Source: Carya illinoinensis
Taxonomy: Eukaryota > Streptophyta > Magnoliopsida > Fagales > Juglandaceae
Reading direction: 5' to 3'
Length of the DNA: 64,000 nt
Assembly: GCF_018687715.1 (NCBI RefSeq)
Contig: NC_056760.1
Coordinates: 31,566,001 to 31,630,000, forward strand
Below the pieces are notes generated by a model. The model was not told where the DNA came from, did not search any database, and worked only from the letters and a program-made list of their open reading frames with translations. Below, piece by piece: positions 23,060 to 33,889 of this stretch. Each line of letters opens with the position of its first letter. The stretch's first letter is position 1. Made by a program: the position numbers and the translations under genes.

Positions 23060-23120
23060 GAGACTAGAGCTTTGTCAAGCGACAAAGCATAAAACCTCAC
23101 TCGACAGAGGAGGACTGACT

Positions 23121-24406
23121 CCACCTATTATACCATGTTATAAAATATTATCTGTTACTTGTTATGCCATGTTATGAACTGTTATCTGTTATATGTTATG
23201 TCATGCTATGAAATGTCTTCTATCTCAAAGTTTGTCATGTCTTCTATCTTACATTCATGTCATGTTATGCTACATCAGGACTTCTGTCATTTTGTTTCTT
23301 GTCACATTTCATCTCGAGTATAGTTTGTATATCTCAGGAACAACCTTTCAACTCATATTAAGTCAATTATGTCTAGAATGCTCTTGATGTAATCATTATG
23401 TTGTATAAGCATCTCCATTTGTAATTCAAGGAAGGTACTCCCGACATATTCACTATGATTGTTGGAATACCTCTACTCAAATACTTATAATGTAATCATT
23501 TTGAGTGTTAGAGTATCACTAAGTACTCCTGATGTAATCATTCTAATTGTTAGAGTATCTTGTTTAAAATGCTCATGATATAATCATTCTGATTGTCAAA
23601 ATATCACTAGGAACTCCTAATGTAATCATTATGATTGTCTGAATATCTCTAACGAAATATGTTGGATGGAATCATTCTGATTATTCACTATTCTTAACGA
23701 AACCACTAGTGAAATCATTTTGATTATCAAAATTCATTTCACGTTCATTTTATGTTTTGTTCTGCTATGTTTCAAGTCCATGTCACGTCAAGTCAAGTCT
23801 CAGTTTCAAGTCCATGTCATATCAAGTTTGAAGTTCAATTCACGTTTCAGTTCAAGTTATGTTAGCTCATGTCATGTTATGTCAGCTCATGTCATGTTAT
23901 GTTAAGTTATGTTATACTTATGATTTCATGCCATGTTATATCAAGTCATCATACTTATTATTGACTTTAATTGTGCATTCATGCCTTTACTATCAGGCAT
24001 GCATCATTAACCTATGTGGTAGTTTACTGTTAACTTGCTGAGATTTGTAATCAAATCTCACTATAGTAGTCGTAACTACCATTCCACCCGAATAGTAAGC
24101 GATGTGTCATTATGGAGCCTGGTCTCCGTTGTTTTGAGATTATGGAGCCCGGTCTTCATTGTTTTGAAATTATAGTCTTCTAAGACCCATATTGTATTCG
24201 TGAATATTTATTTTGTTAAGTATGCATAGATTTTGTTTTAATTATTTGAGATATTATAAGTTTGGTGCATAGTATTGCTCAAAAAGTAAAAATTTATCTA
24301 CTGTGAATATTGTATAATGCTAGATGCATATTAGGAATATTGCATCTTATATATCATGAACCTTGCGTTGTCTTGAGAAAACATGACATGGACTAGGGGT
24401 GTCACA
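23121..24406 (+). repeat. Partial LTR of family E, 3' portion
   Basis: The sequence resembles 52900-54157 (the solo LTR of family E), including the stretch TGAGATTTGTAATCAAATCT and an end in GTGTCACA at 24399-24406. The left part is missing; LINE1 begins there. It includes degenerate direct repeats of about 60 bases with the core TGTAATCATT (23390-23730). No gene is seen. Confidence 0.65.
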
Positions 24407-24410
24407 CTTA

Positions 24411-25678
24411 ACCTACTACCTCATTTCTCTTTCTCCAGGTGTTTGAAAATTCAGAATCTCCCGTTGGCAATCAATGCCCGCATATTGTTGGAATAACCAA
24501 TACATCCCTAAGATAATGTGAAACTCAAGCAGGTTGAACAATTAGATCCACCTTCGACACTTCTCCTCATATTTCTAACAGACAACTGGTAGCTACCCTA
24601 GTTCAAGATACTACCTTGCCGGTTGTTTCTATTACCGTGACTCTTTATCGCATAAGTTCTATCCATAGACCACTTACTTGAGAAAATGTGGTCTACACAT
24701 ATGATTGGGATGAGCCCAAATAAAATAATGTACTCACTAGTACCCAAACATCAAAACTCGTCCTAAAATGACCAAACCATTTGATTCTTATAAATAGGTT
24801 ACTAAAATCACTACTTGGTGGTTCCAAGCCTAGGGATCTATACCTATAATGAAACTCATCTCATCCTTCGTCCCGGGACCACGCACAAGCACTTCTTGGC
24901 GTAATGCTCAACTTGGCTGCACTTGTAACAGGAGAGCAATGCTTGGGTGCAATCCCCTTCTCGCGACCTATTACAGTGGCCACATACTAGTGCTCTGCCT
25001 CCCATGTTCATCTCAAGAGAAACTTGTGGGCACACCCTTTTCCTGGACACAATCTTTTGAGGTGACCCCAAGCTACTTCCTCCCACCAAAAAGGTCCTCC
25101 ATTTTTGGCTTGTCATCATGGTTTCCAAATTAGGATGCTCGCATTTTGTGATTGAGGCTAAGTTTACTAGTCTTTGAAAATCTTGTACATGTAGGAAAGC
25201 CACTTGGGTATGTATCCTTGGTTATATCCTGTCCTGAAAATGTTCCACGTGCATCTCTACTATGGAAATAAGATGAGGAGCAAACCTTCCTAATTCCATA
25301 AACTTGACAACATATTGCTCGATCATCATGCTACCTTGGACCAAATTGGCAAGTCCTTTGAATTTTTCTATCTTACTATGATAGGAAAATACCGATCATC
25401 AAATTATTTCTTAAAGTATTCCCAAGTAATGGCTCCCACAGATCCCAGTTCCAAAACAAGCACTGCCTTTAGCATTCCTCCAACTCACTACATCCCTTTA
25501 CAATAAATAGCTCGTGTATAGTACTTTCTAATCCTCTGTACAATCATACAGATCAAAAGTTTTTTCAATATCAATAATCCACCTTCTGCCCTTGTCACTC
25601 CATTCCCAAAGAACTATGGATACCAATAGGCTAAGAATTGCTCGTAAGTACACCTGCGATGTTCAATGCATGGTTGGT
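24411..25678 (-). pseudogene. gag: Gypsy gag-protease remnant
   Basis: On the minus strand, 25660-25250 reads as a Retrotrans_gag region with WIIDIEKTFD-like text. 24960-24910 encodes CYKCSQVEHYAKKC (C-x2-C-x4-H-x4-C). Below about 24790 an aspartic-protease-like stretch follows with a D-S-G-like site altered and many stops. The order and motifs fit Tekay/Del chromovirus Gag-PR. The longest surviving piece is 25203-24856. It abuts the family-D LTR at 25679, which may have inserted here. It is opposite in strand to the D pol. Confidence 0.65.
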
Positions 25679-27573
25679 TGTGATAACTCGGACTTAACCA
25701 ATTCTTGATTTATTTTTCGTCGCTAATTTATGTTTGATTGTTTGTCCATGAAAGAGGTATAGGGTACTTAGAAACCTTGGACCCCATTTAGTTCTAATGC
25801 TTTAGGCATCTAAGCCCACAAGGAAGGCCCAACAAGGCCCATTAAATTCGACCATGACCTTGGATTAGGGTTTCAAACCCAAGTGGACCTTAGGGCACAT
25901 GCCTAACTTAACACATAGTTCCACATATCACACCTACTTGTGTCATACACCAGATACAATGAACCTAGACTTCATAATGGGTAAAAGGGGTGAGAGACTT
26001 TAGGGTTTCGGTAACCCAAAATCTCCACACACCTCCCATAAGATTTTGGCAATTTCCAAGGCCTTATGCAATGATTGAGAGGAAAGGTCTTCTAGAGACA
26101 CTACAAATCAGAGGCACAAAACCCCAAGAATCCCTTAGGGTTTCAGCCATGAGGGTTGCATGCCTATCGTTACAAGTTCCCCTACCTCCTTGCCACTTGT
26201 CACCCATGTAGAAGGATTTGCTTCGAAAAAACCACTTGACCTAATACTTTTCACCCATGTAGAAGGATTCTAGAAGAAGGAAAATGATGAGATGCCTAGG
26301 GAAGGCCAAGGATCACTAGGCCAATGCACCCCTCACCAACCCCTCACATTTTCATACCACTTGTCAATACCATGTAAGTTCCAAGGTGATCTCATGAGGA
26401 AGTGGCACCTAGGGGAGCTCAAAGGACTAAGGCAAGACCCAATAAGGAGATTAGGGTTTCAGTTTCAAGAAGGGCTTCACGCCTATCCAAGAGTTTCAAC
26501 TACTTTTTTCCAATTGTCACTCAAGTATGGATTTTCTAGAAGATTGAAATGATTGGAAAGTTGAAGGGATGCAAGGGATTGAGCAAAATCCTAATCCCTA
26601 GGTTTCAGCCACCATGCACTCTCCCTCACGCATGCCACATGTCACTCACTTGGAAATCAGAGAAGAAGAGTCATGGGGAAAAGGAAGAGTCACCTAGGGA
26701 ACCCTCACACATGCTCACCAAGATTCTGGAAAGAAGATCCTTGTGGGATTTGAGGAAAAGAGAGAGGAAATGGGCAGCCAAGGCTAAGACCCACTCACAC
26801 ACCACTTGCCACTTGGCAAGCATGCTACACCCCCACTATCCAAGAAGGATCGAGGGTTTGGTAAAAGGACCCACGCCCATGAGATTCATTGAACCAAGTC
26901 CACATGTCCAAGAGAATTTTAGGGAATTCAGTGGGAGTCATGACACTTGTCCCATTTTCATAAGAAAACCCTTGAGGTTCCTAACTTGTAGGACATGATA
27001 GGGAAGAGGGAAGGACACTTCAGTTTAAGCAAGAGAACGCGACACATTGCAATCACACAAGCCAACATTTGAGTTTCTCTATATCAGAAAGAGATAGGTC
27101 TTGGAGAGCTATAAAAAGGGAATAGGCCAATGCCCAAGGGTCTTTTCTTTTGTTGCCATTTCAGTTTTCATGTGCTTCTCTCCGTTCTCTCTTTCTCCCA
27201 CATGACCACCCAAGGAGAAGCTTTGCCTCTTCACTTCCTCTCATACTTTCACTTTCTCTCCAAACAAACACCATTCCTAACACTCTTCTCCCTAAGTCAC
27301 AAGCATCGAAAATAAGATAGGAGCCAAGTTTTCAAGGGCAGAAAAACACAACACAAGCATCGAAAAGATGCACATGCTCAAAACAAAAGGGGTGATAGTC
27401 TCAACGGCTCGGATTCAAGAGAAACCCCCACCACCACACACTCCAATGTTTTATCTTTTATTCATATGGAGTTAGGGTCGGGGGGAGGCCAAAAACCAGA
27501 AAATTAGTCTCTATTTTGTTTCTAAACCATATTAGCCATGATGCACACCATGCACATACTCACATGCCCAAGA
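25679..27573 (+). repeat. LTR of chromovirus D (likely 5' LTR)
   Basis: It opens TGTGATAACTCGG, matching the opening of the 3' LTR at 48225 (TGTGGTAACCCAG). The body from about 25741 matches 56674-57923 and then 59537-59998 closely. Shared sequence stops at about 27573; the true LTR end may lie up to 27740. A TATA box is at 27110-27117. Open frames here (25990-26998, 27130-27315) are present in only one copy each and look accidental. The text is rich in CCACTTGTC/CATG motifs. Confidence 0.7.
27110..27117 (+). promoter_or_regulatory. TATA box of LTR D
   Basis: TATAAAAA is followed by GGG, a typical plant LTR core promoter. The corresponding segment is missing in the 3' copy, where the palindromic G element sits. 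Confidence 0.6.
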
Positions 27574-27779
27574 CTTAACCATGGTCAAGGTAAAACATGA
27601 CCAAGGGCCTCTAGGCCAAGCGCTTAGAGTGCCACCATGAGCAAGAAACCCTAGTAACTCCACACTCACCAGATTAGGGTTATGATTTTCCTAATTCTAA
27701 TTAGTTAAACGAATATTTTTATAGATTTCTTGATCATATTATGTTGCTTTGGATTTTGTAATTGGACTCTCAACCTGCC
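27574..27779 (+). other. A/T-rich stretch after LTR D
   Basis: No gene or repeat family is recognised. It may contain the true 3' boundary of the LTR. No primer binding site could be identified. Confidence 0.4.
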
Positions 27780-28520
27780 TTAGATAATATTTGTATATTT
27801 GTGGTGTAAACTTTGCATTTCTATTGATTATTGTGTATGCTTGTTGTTGAGGATAATCTTCTTGATTGTAATCGGATTTATATGATGAACTTTCCATGCT
27901 TATTGTTGATGATGTTTTTGGATTCTCATGGTTTAAGTCTACCAGTTAGGATAGGGTCAGAAATATTTCCTGTGATTACTCTAGCATCGGTTGCCTCATC
28001 CATTTCCAAATCTATCTCTCTCGGTGTGATAGCATAAACCTTTGCCTTTACAAGGGTTTTTACTCTGACACCCAGTGTTGCTGGTCCTCCAGAAGTGTTC
28101 TGATGACAATCTCAAATCACGTGGCCAATCTGACCACATCTAAAACATACACCAGTGGCTAGTCGGCATTTACAGTTATGCCTTTGCCTACATCTTCAGC
28201 ATGGTGGTGGTGTGATAGGTACCGCGTAGCTAACCATACCAAGAATTTCTGAAACTGACATCCTTGATTTTCTCCTCTAGGTTGTTCTTGACTAAAATTT
28301 TGTCCTTGCTCCATCTGGTTTTGTACCACTTCCATCATTTGGCAGATAGTTTCTGCTATTGCTTGTCCTCCTTCTAGTGGAGGGTTCCTAGCCTCCTGAT
28401 CTCTTGATCTATGAGAATTGTCCTTACATCGACCATAGGCCATAGGTTCTTTTGCTTCTAAAATGTATAAAACCAATGCTCATTTGCTTCTTCTCATAGC
28501 CTATACCACAAACTTCACTT
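27780..28520 (-). pseudogene. gag: Chromovirus-type gag fragment, opposite strand to pol
   Basis: On the minus strand a Gln-rich segment (28476-28240) leads into a Cys/His cluster. This ends in CFRCGQIGH followed by the final Cys region near 28150-28105 (C-x2-C-x4-H-x4-C with a stop inside), and then protease-proximal text with DLEMDEATDA near 28010. The capsid core seems deleted. It lies between the D 5' LTR and the plus-strand D pol, so it is either an inverted part of D or a separate insertion. Confidence 0.55.
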
Positions 28521-28869
28521 CCGTTCGCACTTCCCCAAAGATCCAAACCTTTAGCTATAAGATTCAAGCCTATAACTATAAGGTTTCCAACCTAGTATAG
28601 ATATCATGTATCCTTAGGACAACTTGTTGGTTTACCAAGAGACGTAATTGCTAACACAACTCTGTGATGCCCCCAACCCTTGTTTCGAATTGGACAGTGA
28701 GTGAAATGTTGGGACATGTAACTCAAGGCTATATACCCCTGTACATGATAGTTAAGATGCAATGCACCTAATGATTTAGCAATATGCAATAATAGCCTAA
28801 GGTGAGAGGTGTTATTTGATTTGCCATCAAGGGATAGAATATGTTACATGGGAGAAGCAATTAAGTTAG
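28521..28869. other. Unassigned 350 bases
   Basis: No motif is recognised. A TGTGATGCCCCCAACC at about 28665 resembles the start of some gypsy LTRs, but no partner end was found. Confidence 0.3.
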
Positions 28870-29678
28870 TTCCATCGGTGGTAACGGCATGACTATTTAA
28901 GAAGATTTTGATAAGAGGAGCTACCACTTATCTCGTAGTTATGACTATTTCGACAGAGGAGCCTAAAAGAGTCCAGGGAATTCTGGTAATCGAAGACTTC
29001 CCTAATGTTTTTGCCAATGATTTGTGTAGATTACCCCCAGATAGAGAAATAGAGTTCGTGATTGAGCTAGAGCCAGTAATGGCCCTAGCAGAATTGAAGG
29101 AGCTAAAGGTCCAAATTAAGGAACTGTTGGAGAAGGGTTTTTATTCACCCTAGTTCATGTCCTTGGGGAGCACCAGTCTTATTCGTGAAGAAGAAGGATG
29201 GAACCTTGAGGATGTTCATCGTTTATCGACAATTGAAGAAAGTAACTATAAAAATATATATACCTTATCATGGATTGATAATCTATTGGACCAATTACAA
29301 GGAGCTTCAGTGCTTTCTAAGATAGATCTATGATCAGGATACTATCAACTCAAGATCAAGGATCAAGACATACCCAGGACCGCCTTTCAAACTTGTTATG
29401 GACATTTCGAGTTCTTAGTAATGCCTTCAAATTGAAAAATGCCCAAGTTGCATTTATGGATTTGATGAATCGGATCTTTAGGCAGTACTTTGATAGTTTT
29501 GTGATAGTGTTCATAGATGATATACTTATATATTCATGAAGTGATGAGAAACATAGGGAACATTTAAAGTTAGTATTGGAGACATTGCAAGAGCATCAGC
29601 TTTACACCAAACTTAGTAAGTGTGAGTTTTGGCTTCGAGAGTTTTTGGGACACGTCATTTCTATTGAAGGAGTGGTTG

Positions 29679-30458
29679 TGATGGGCGCCAAGGTGGACCA
29701 AGTTTTAAAGATCAATTACAAGATCAAAAGTTAGAAAGATCAAGGAAGCTACTATGCAAGGATGGGTGAAATCCACTTGGGATGAGTCTAACAAGAACCC
29801 AATATTCAAGATGGACTTGAGAGAAGAAGATCTAGTTTTCATCCATGTGATACACTATGGAAGACACGACTTGGACCTATTGTTACCAAAGGCTTTGAAC
29901 TTATTTATTTCATTTAAAGAGCTTATTTTATTATTTTAAAATAATTGGGTTTATTATGAGAAAGACTTAAGGGCATATTGAAAAAATTATTATTTTTGTT
30001 GAACTAGGGTTTCAAGGAGTTAATGTAGCGAGGCACTGTTCACGGAATTGTAGCGCCGCACTATTCACTTAGGAGTATTATTGTAAAGGGCTAGTTTTAT
30101 TTTAGCATAAACTTTCATATCGTTTAAATACATCTTGTTGCCTCATTTTAAAGGAGAGATATGAAAGTTTATGAAATTGATGAATTTTATTCATTTTGAG
30201 TTGAGCTTATCTCTCTTGTTCTTGATTGAAAGTTTGAACTTATCAAAGGTAAATCACAACCTTTGTGGCATTCCTCCTTGTAATCCACGTTCTTGAGATG
30301 GGTTCTTCAATGGGTCTAGATTTTAATATAATCTAGGCTCTTGAAACGAGTTCTCAACGGGTCTAGATTCTCCATCCATTGACTTGAGTTTGGCTTTCTT
30401 GGGTGAGTTTTCAAATTGATTGTAGGTCAAGGGATTCCATTCCCGCATGTTCACATCA
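29679..30458 (+). repeat. Solo LTR of gypsy family G
   Basis: It starts TGATGGGCGCC and ends TTCACATCA (780 bases). It is flanked by perfect 5-base direct repeats GGTTG (29674-29678 and 30459-30463) and interrupts RT coding text that continues on both sides. There is no internal region, so this is a solo LTR left by LTR-LTR recombination. Confidence 0.93.
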
Positions 30459-31667
30459 GGTTGTAGACCCAGGCAAGATAGAGGCTATAACAGAATGGCA
30501 AAGACCAACTAATTCCCACAAAATACATAGTTTCCTTGGTTTGGTAGGATACTACTAGAGATTTGTTGAAGGGTTTTCTAAACTCTCTAGTCCATTAACT
30601 GTGTTGACGAAGAAGAATATCAAGTATGTTTGGTGTGAGGAGTGTGAAAAAAAGCTTCTAAGAGCTAAAGAGAAGGTTAACCATAGAACCAATATTAACT
30701 TTACCTGAACCTCATAAGCCTTATGTGGTTTATAGTGATGCCTCCAAGATGGGATTAGGATGCGTATTGATGCAAGAAGGGCGTTTCGTCACTTATGCCT
30801 TGCAACAACTCAAAGATCATGAGTAGAATTATCCTGCCACGACTTGGAACTAGCTACAGTATCTTTGCATTTAAAATTTAGAGACATTATTTATATGGAG
30901 AAAAATGTGAAGTATTTATTGATCATAAGAGCCTCAAGTACTTTTCATTCAGAATAATTTGAATATGAGGCAGAGAAAATGGGTCGAAACGATTAGTGAT
31001 TATCAATGTGAGATAAAGTATCATCCCGGAAAGGCCAATGTAGTAGCGGATGCCCTTAGCTGTAAGACTAAGGCCGAATTGCCATCTCTATTGGTAGGAA
31101 TGAGGAATTTGTTGATTGAGAACAAAACCCGCCAAGAGATGCCATGTTAACAATAGTACAGAAGATCATGCTGTTAACTGAGGAAGAGATCATAAAAGGG
31201 CAATACAAGGATGATAAGCTGGAAAAGCTTTGACAATGGATTTAAAAATATAAAGGACTGCAACATTTTACTATTGGAAAGGACATAATGCTATATTATA
31301 ATAGGAGGAAAGTAATTCTTGATGTCCCAGAATTGAAGGAAATGATCTTAAGGGAAGCGCATTGTACCCTTTACACTATTCATCCCAGTAACACTAAGAT
31401 GTATCGAGATCTAAAAGGTTAGTTTTGGTGAGAATGAATCAAGAATGACATAGCATAATTCATCTTAGTATGCTAATTAGTGAAGGCAAAACATCAAACG
31501 CTAGCTAGAGAATTGCAATCGTTTCCTATCCCAGAGTGAAAATGGGAAGATGTATCCATGGATTTGTGATAGATCTGCCAAGGCCGTCATCATGAATGAA
31601 TTTGATTTGGGTTATAGTCGACAGGCTGATGCAAAGCGCATGTTTTTTACCCATAGCTAATACAGAC

Positions 31668-32449
31668 TGATGGGCCCCAAAGTGGACCAAGTCTTAAAGA
31701 TCCCTTGCAAGTTCCAGATGGGACAATTACAAGATCGAGAGCTAAGAAGAGCAATAAACCAATGCAAGGATTGGTGCAATCCACTTAAGACGTTTTTAGT
31801 AAGAGCCCAACATTCAAGATGGGCTTGAGAGGAGGAGATCCAGATTTCATCCATGTGATATGCTATAGAAGACACAACTTGGGCCTATTGTTATTGAGGG
31901 CCTGGACTTATTTATTTCATTAAAAGGGCTTATTTTATTAGTTTAGAATAATTGAATTTATTATGAGAATGACTTAAGGGCATGATGGAAAAGTAATTAT
32001 TTTGGTGAACTAGGATTTCAAAAGGGTTACTGTAGTCGTGGCACTATCCATTCAGGGGCACTTTTGAAAGATAGGGCTTGATTTTCACCTAGGGTTTTTT
32101 TGAGGTTTTAGTTAAAATGCTCTTGTTGCCTCATTTTAAATAAGATATGAAAATTTATGAAAATTGATGAATTTTATTCATTGTGAGTTGAGTTTATCTC
32201 ATTTTGTTCTTCATTGAACGTTTGAACTTATCAAAAATAAATCACAACCTTTGTGGCGTTCCCTCTTGTAATCCGGGTTCTTGAGATGGGTTTTTCAATG
32301 ACTCTAGATTATATTATAATCTAGGTTCTTGAAATGAGTTCTCAATGGGTCTAGATTCTCCATCCATTGACTTGAGTTTGGCTTTCTTGGGTTGGTTTTT
32401 TCCAATATTGTTGTTGGATCTCAAAGTGAGTCAATTGTGGTTCACATCA
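31668..32449 (+). repeat. G element outer 5' LTR
   Basis: 782 bases, TGATGGGCC to CACATCA, closely similar to the solo LTR at 29679-30458. It is followed at once by the primer site. Confidence 0.9.
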
Positions 32450-32473
32450 TTTGGTATTCGGAGCTCGGGTTGT
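32450..32473 (+). other. Primer binding site of G (altered iMet type)
   Basis: TTTGGTATTCGGAGC follows the LTR. The minus copy at 38236-38256 reads TGGTATTCAGAGCCAGG, which matches the initiator-Met tRNA complement apart from one inserted T. An A run (32474-32492) follows here. Confidence 0.75.
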
Positions 32474-33190
32474 AAAAAAAAAAAAAAAAAAAGGTGTAGA
32501 AATTCGTTTTTCCTAGGGTTGCCAAATTACTCTATCATTTTGGTTTTGTGTTCATCATCACAGGCTGGCTAAATTCCTTGTTTGCATCATCTAGGGTTTG
32601 AAATTTTTAGGGTTTCTTGCATCTCTAAGTTTGTCCATCGCTTTGAGTACCGTTCCATTGATTCTTTTCTATTCCTATCAATTTCGTGTGTTTGAATTCA
32701 ATTCTTTGAATTTTACAATTGAATACTACTGTTTGTGATTGAATTGGTGAGAAAAGAAAATAAAATAAAATAAAGGAAAAGAAAAGAAAAAAAAATCTGA
32801 ATTTTTATTTTATTTCATTGATCCTTATCTTTAAAGGGGATGAATATATCTTCCTAGTTGGTATCTTGTTTCGTAATTACTATTTTCGACGTATCAATTC
32901 CTTGAGTCTTGTGTCATTTTATTTGTTTTGTGTTTTCTCTTATTCTTGTTTCCTGGACCTAATTACTAATTGGAATAAAACAAGATTGTATTGTCTTGAT
33001 TGAGTTCAATTAGTTCTTAAGAAACTTGATTGGGAAAACACTTGAGGTAAAAGGCAAGAGAGTGTGAGATCATTATCGGGAAAAAGCCAATTAGGAGTGA
33101 AATACAAGTGGAGTACCATTATTCAAGCGTAAACACATAAAGGAGTGTGTGAGGTTTTTACCACTAACATTCTTTTTGTGCAGCACATTA
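32474..33190 (+). other. G element leader
   Basis: Non-coding A/T-rich leader. It ends in TTTTTGTGCAG just before the first ATG of the gag-like frame (33192). The same text occurs on the minus strand near 37425-37455, so it may be a leader intron acceptor; no donor was identified. Confidence 0.45.
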
Positions 33191-33191
33191 C

Positions 33192-33763
33192 GATGTGTCA
33201 TAATAGTGACTTAACACCGAAGGGGGTGGTAGACAATTCATTCTTTGTGTTGCCATGCAACAAAGTTTGAAAGGTTAAATTTAACGTTGGGGGAAGTGAG
33301 GGATAGGATGGATCAACGAGGTGCATTGATTACAAATTTACAAAGTATGAGAGATAGGAGGAGATGTGAGCCTAGTATTGAACAAGAGTATAAGAATGAG
33401 AAGTATGGTGAGTCTCTTATTGTCAAGCGTGCTCTTAATATACAAGGTAAGATAGATGATACAGAGCAACAGAGAGAGAGCATTTTCCATACTAGATGCC
33501 ACATCGATAGCAAGGTATGTAGTATAATCATTAATGGAGGAAGTTGTATTAATGTTGCTAGCACTACTTTAGTTGAAAAATTGAATTTACCTACTTTGAA
33601 ACACCCTAGACCATACAAGTTGCAGTGGTTAAATGATTGTGGAGAGGTTAGGGTAAATAAGCAAGTGTTAGTATCTTTTTCAATTGAAAAGTATCAGGAT
33701 GAGGTGTTCTGTGATGTTGTGCCTATGCATGCTGGTCATATTTTGTTGGGGAGGCCGTGGTAG
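33192..33763 (+). pseudogene. G element gag remnant and protease
   Basis: A short N-terminal gag-like segment (about 33192-33360) with a coiled RDRMDQR stretch runs directly into a protease-like region with RCHIDSKVCSIII, NGGSC, NVAST, LKHPRPYKLQWL and HILLGRPW. The capsid and zinc knuckle of a full Gag are missing. From family memory the active-site triplet should be Asp-Gly-Gly; here the Asp is Asn (33533-33535). A small deletion near 33250 breaks the N-terminal frame. The frame stops at 33761. It is non-functional as a protease by this reading. Confidence 0.75.
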
Positions 33764-33889
33764 TATGTTAGGAGAGTGATCCATGATGGGCTCAAGAACA
33801 TATACAGCTTTGTAAAGGATAACAAAACAATTAAACTTGCTTCTTTAACCACAAAACAAGTCCATGAGGACCAATTGAAGCTGAAAAAT

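Larger units (their letters stand above)
17569..23120 (-). mobile_element. L1-type LINE (LINE1), decayed, 3' end missing
   Basis: On the minus strand an ORF1 (about 23059-22179) with DUF4283 and a CCHC knuckle is followed by ORF2 with endonuclease, RT, zf-RVT and RNase H. This is the standard plant L1 layout. The 3' end is replaced by the Athila1 LTR at 17568, which lies inside RNase H coding sequence, so Athila1 inserted into the LINE. The 5' end near 23110-23120 is placed only by loss of recognisable LINE text and the start of LTR family E. Numerous stops and frameshifts are present. Confidence 0.88.

Noticed and set aside
21319..23177. Plus-strand frames including 22545-23177 (210 codons)
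   Set aside because: They are shadows of LINE1 ORF1 and ORF2 on the minus strand, which show the real domain motifs.
25990..26998. Several plus-strand frames of 73-149 codons in LTR D1
   Set aside because: The copy in LTR D2 does not keep them and no motif is visible; likely chance in a long LTR.
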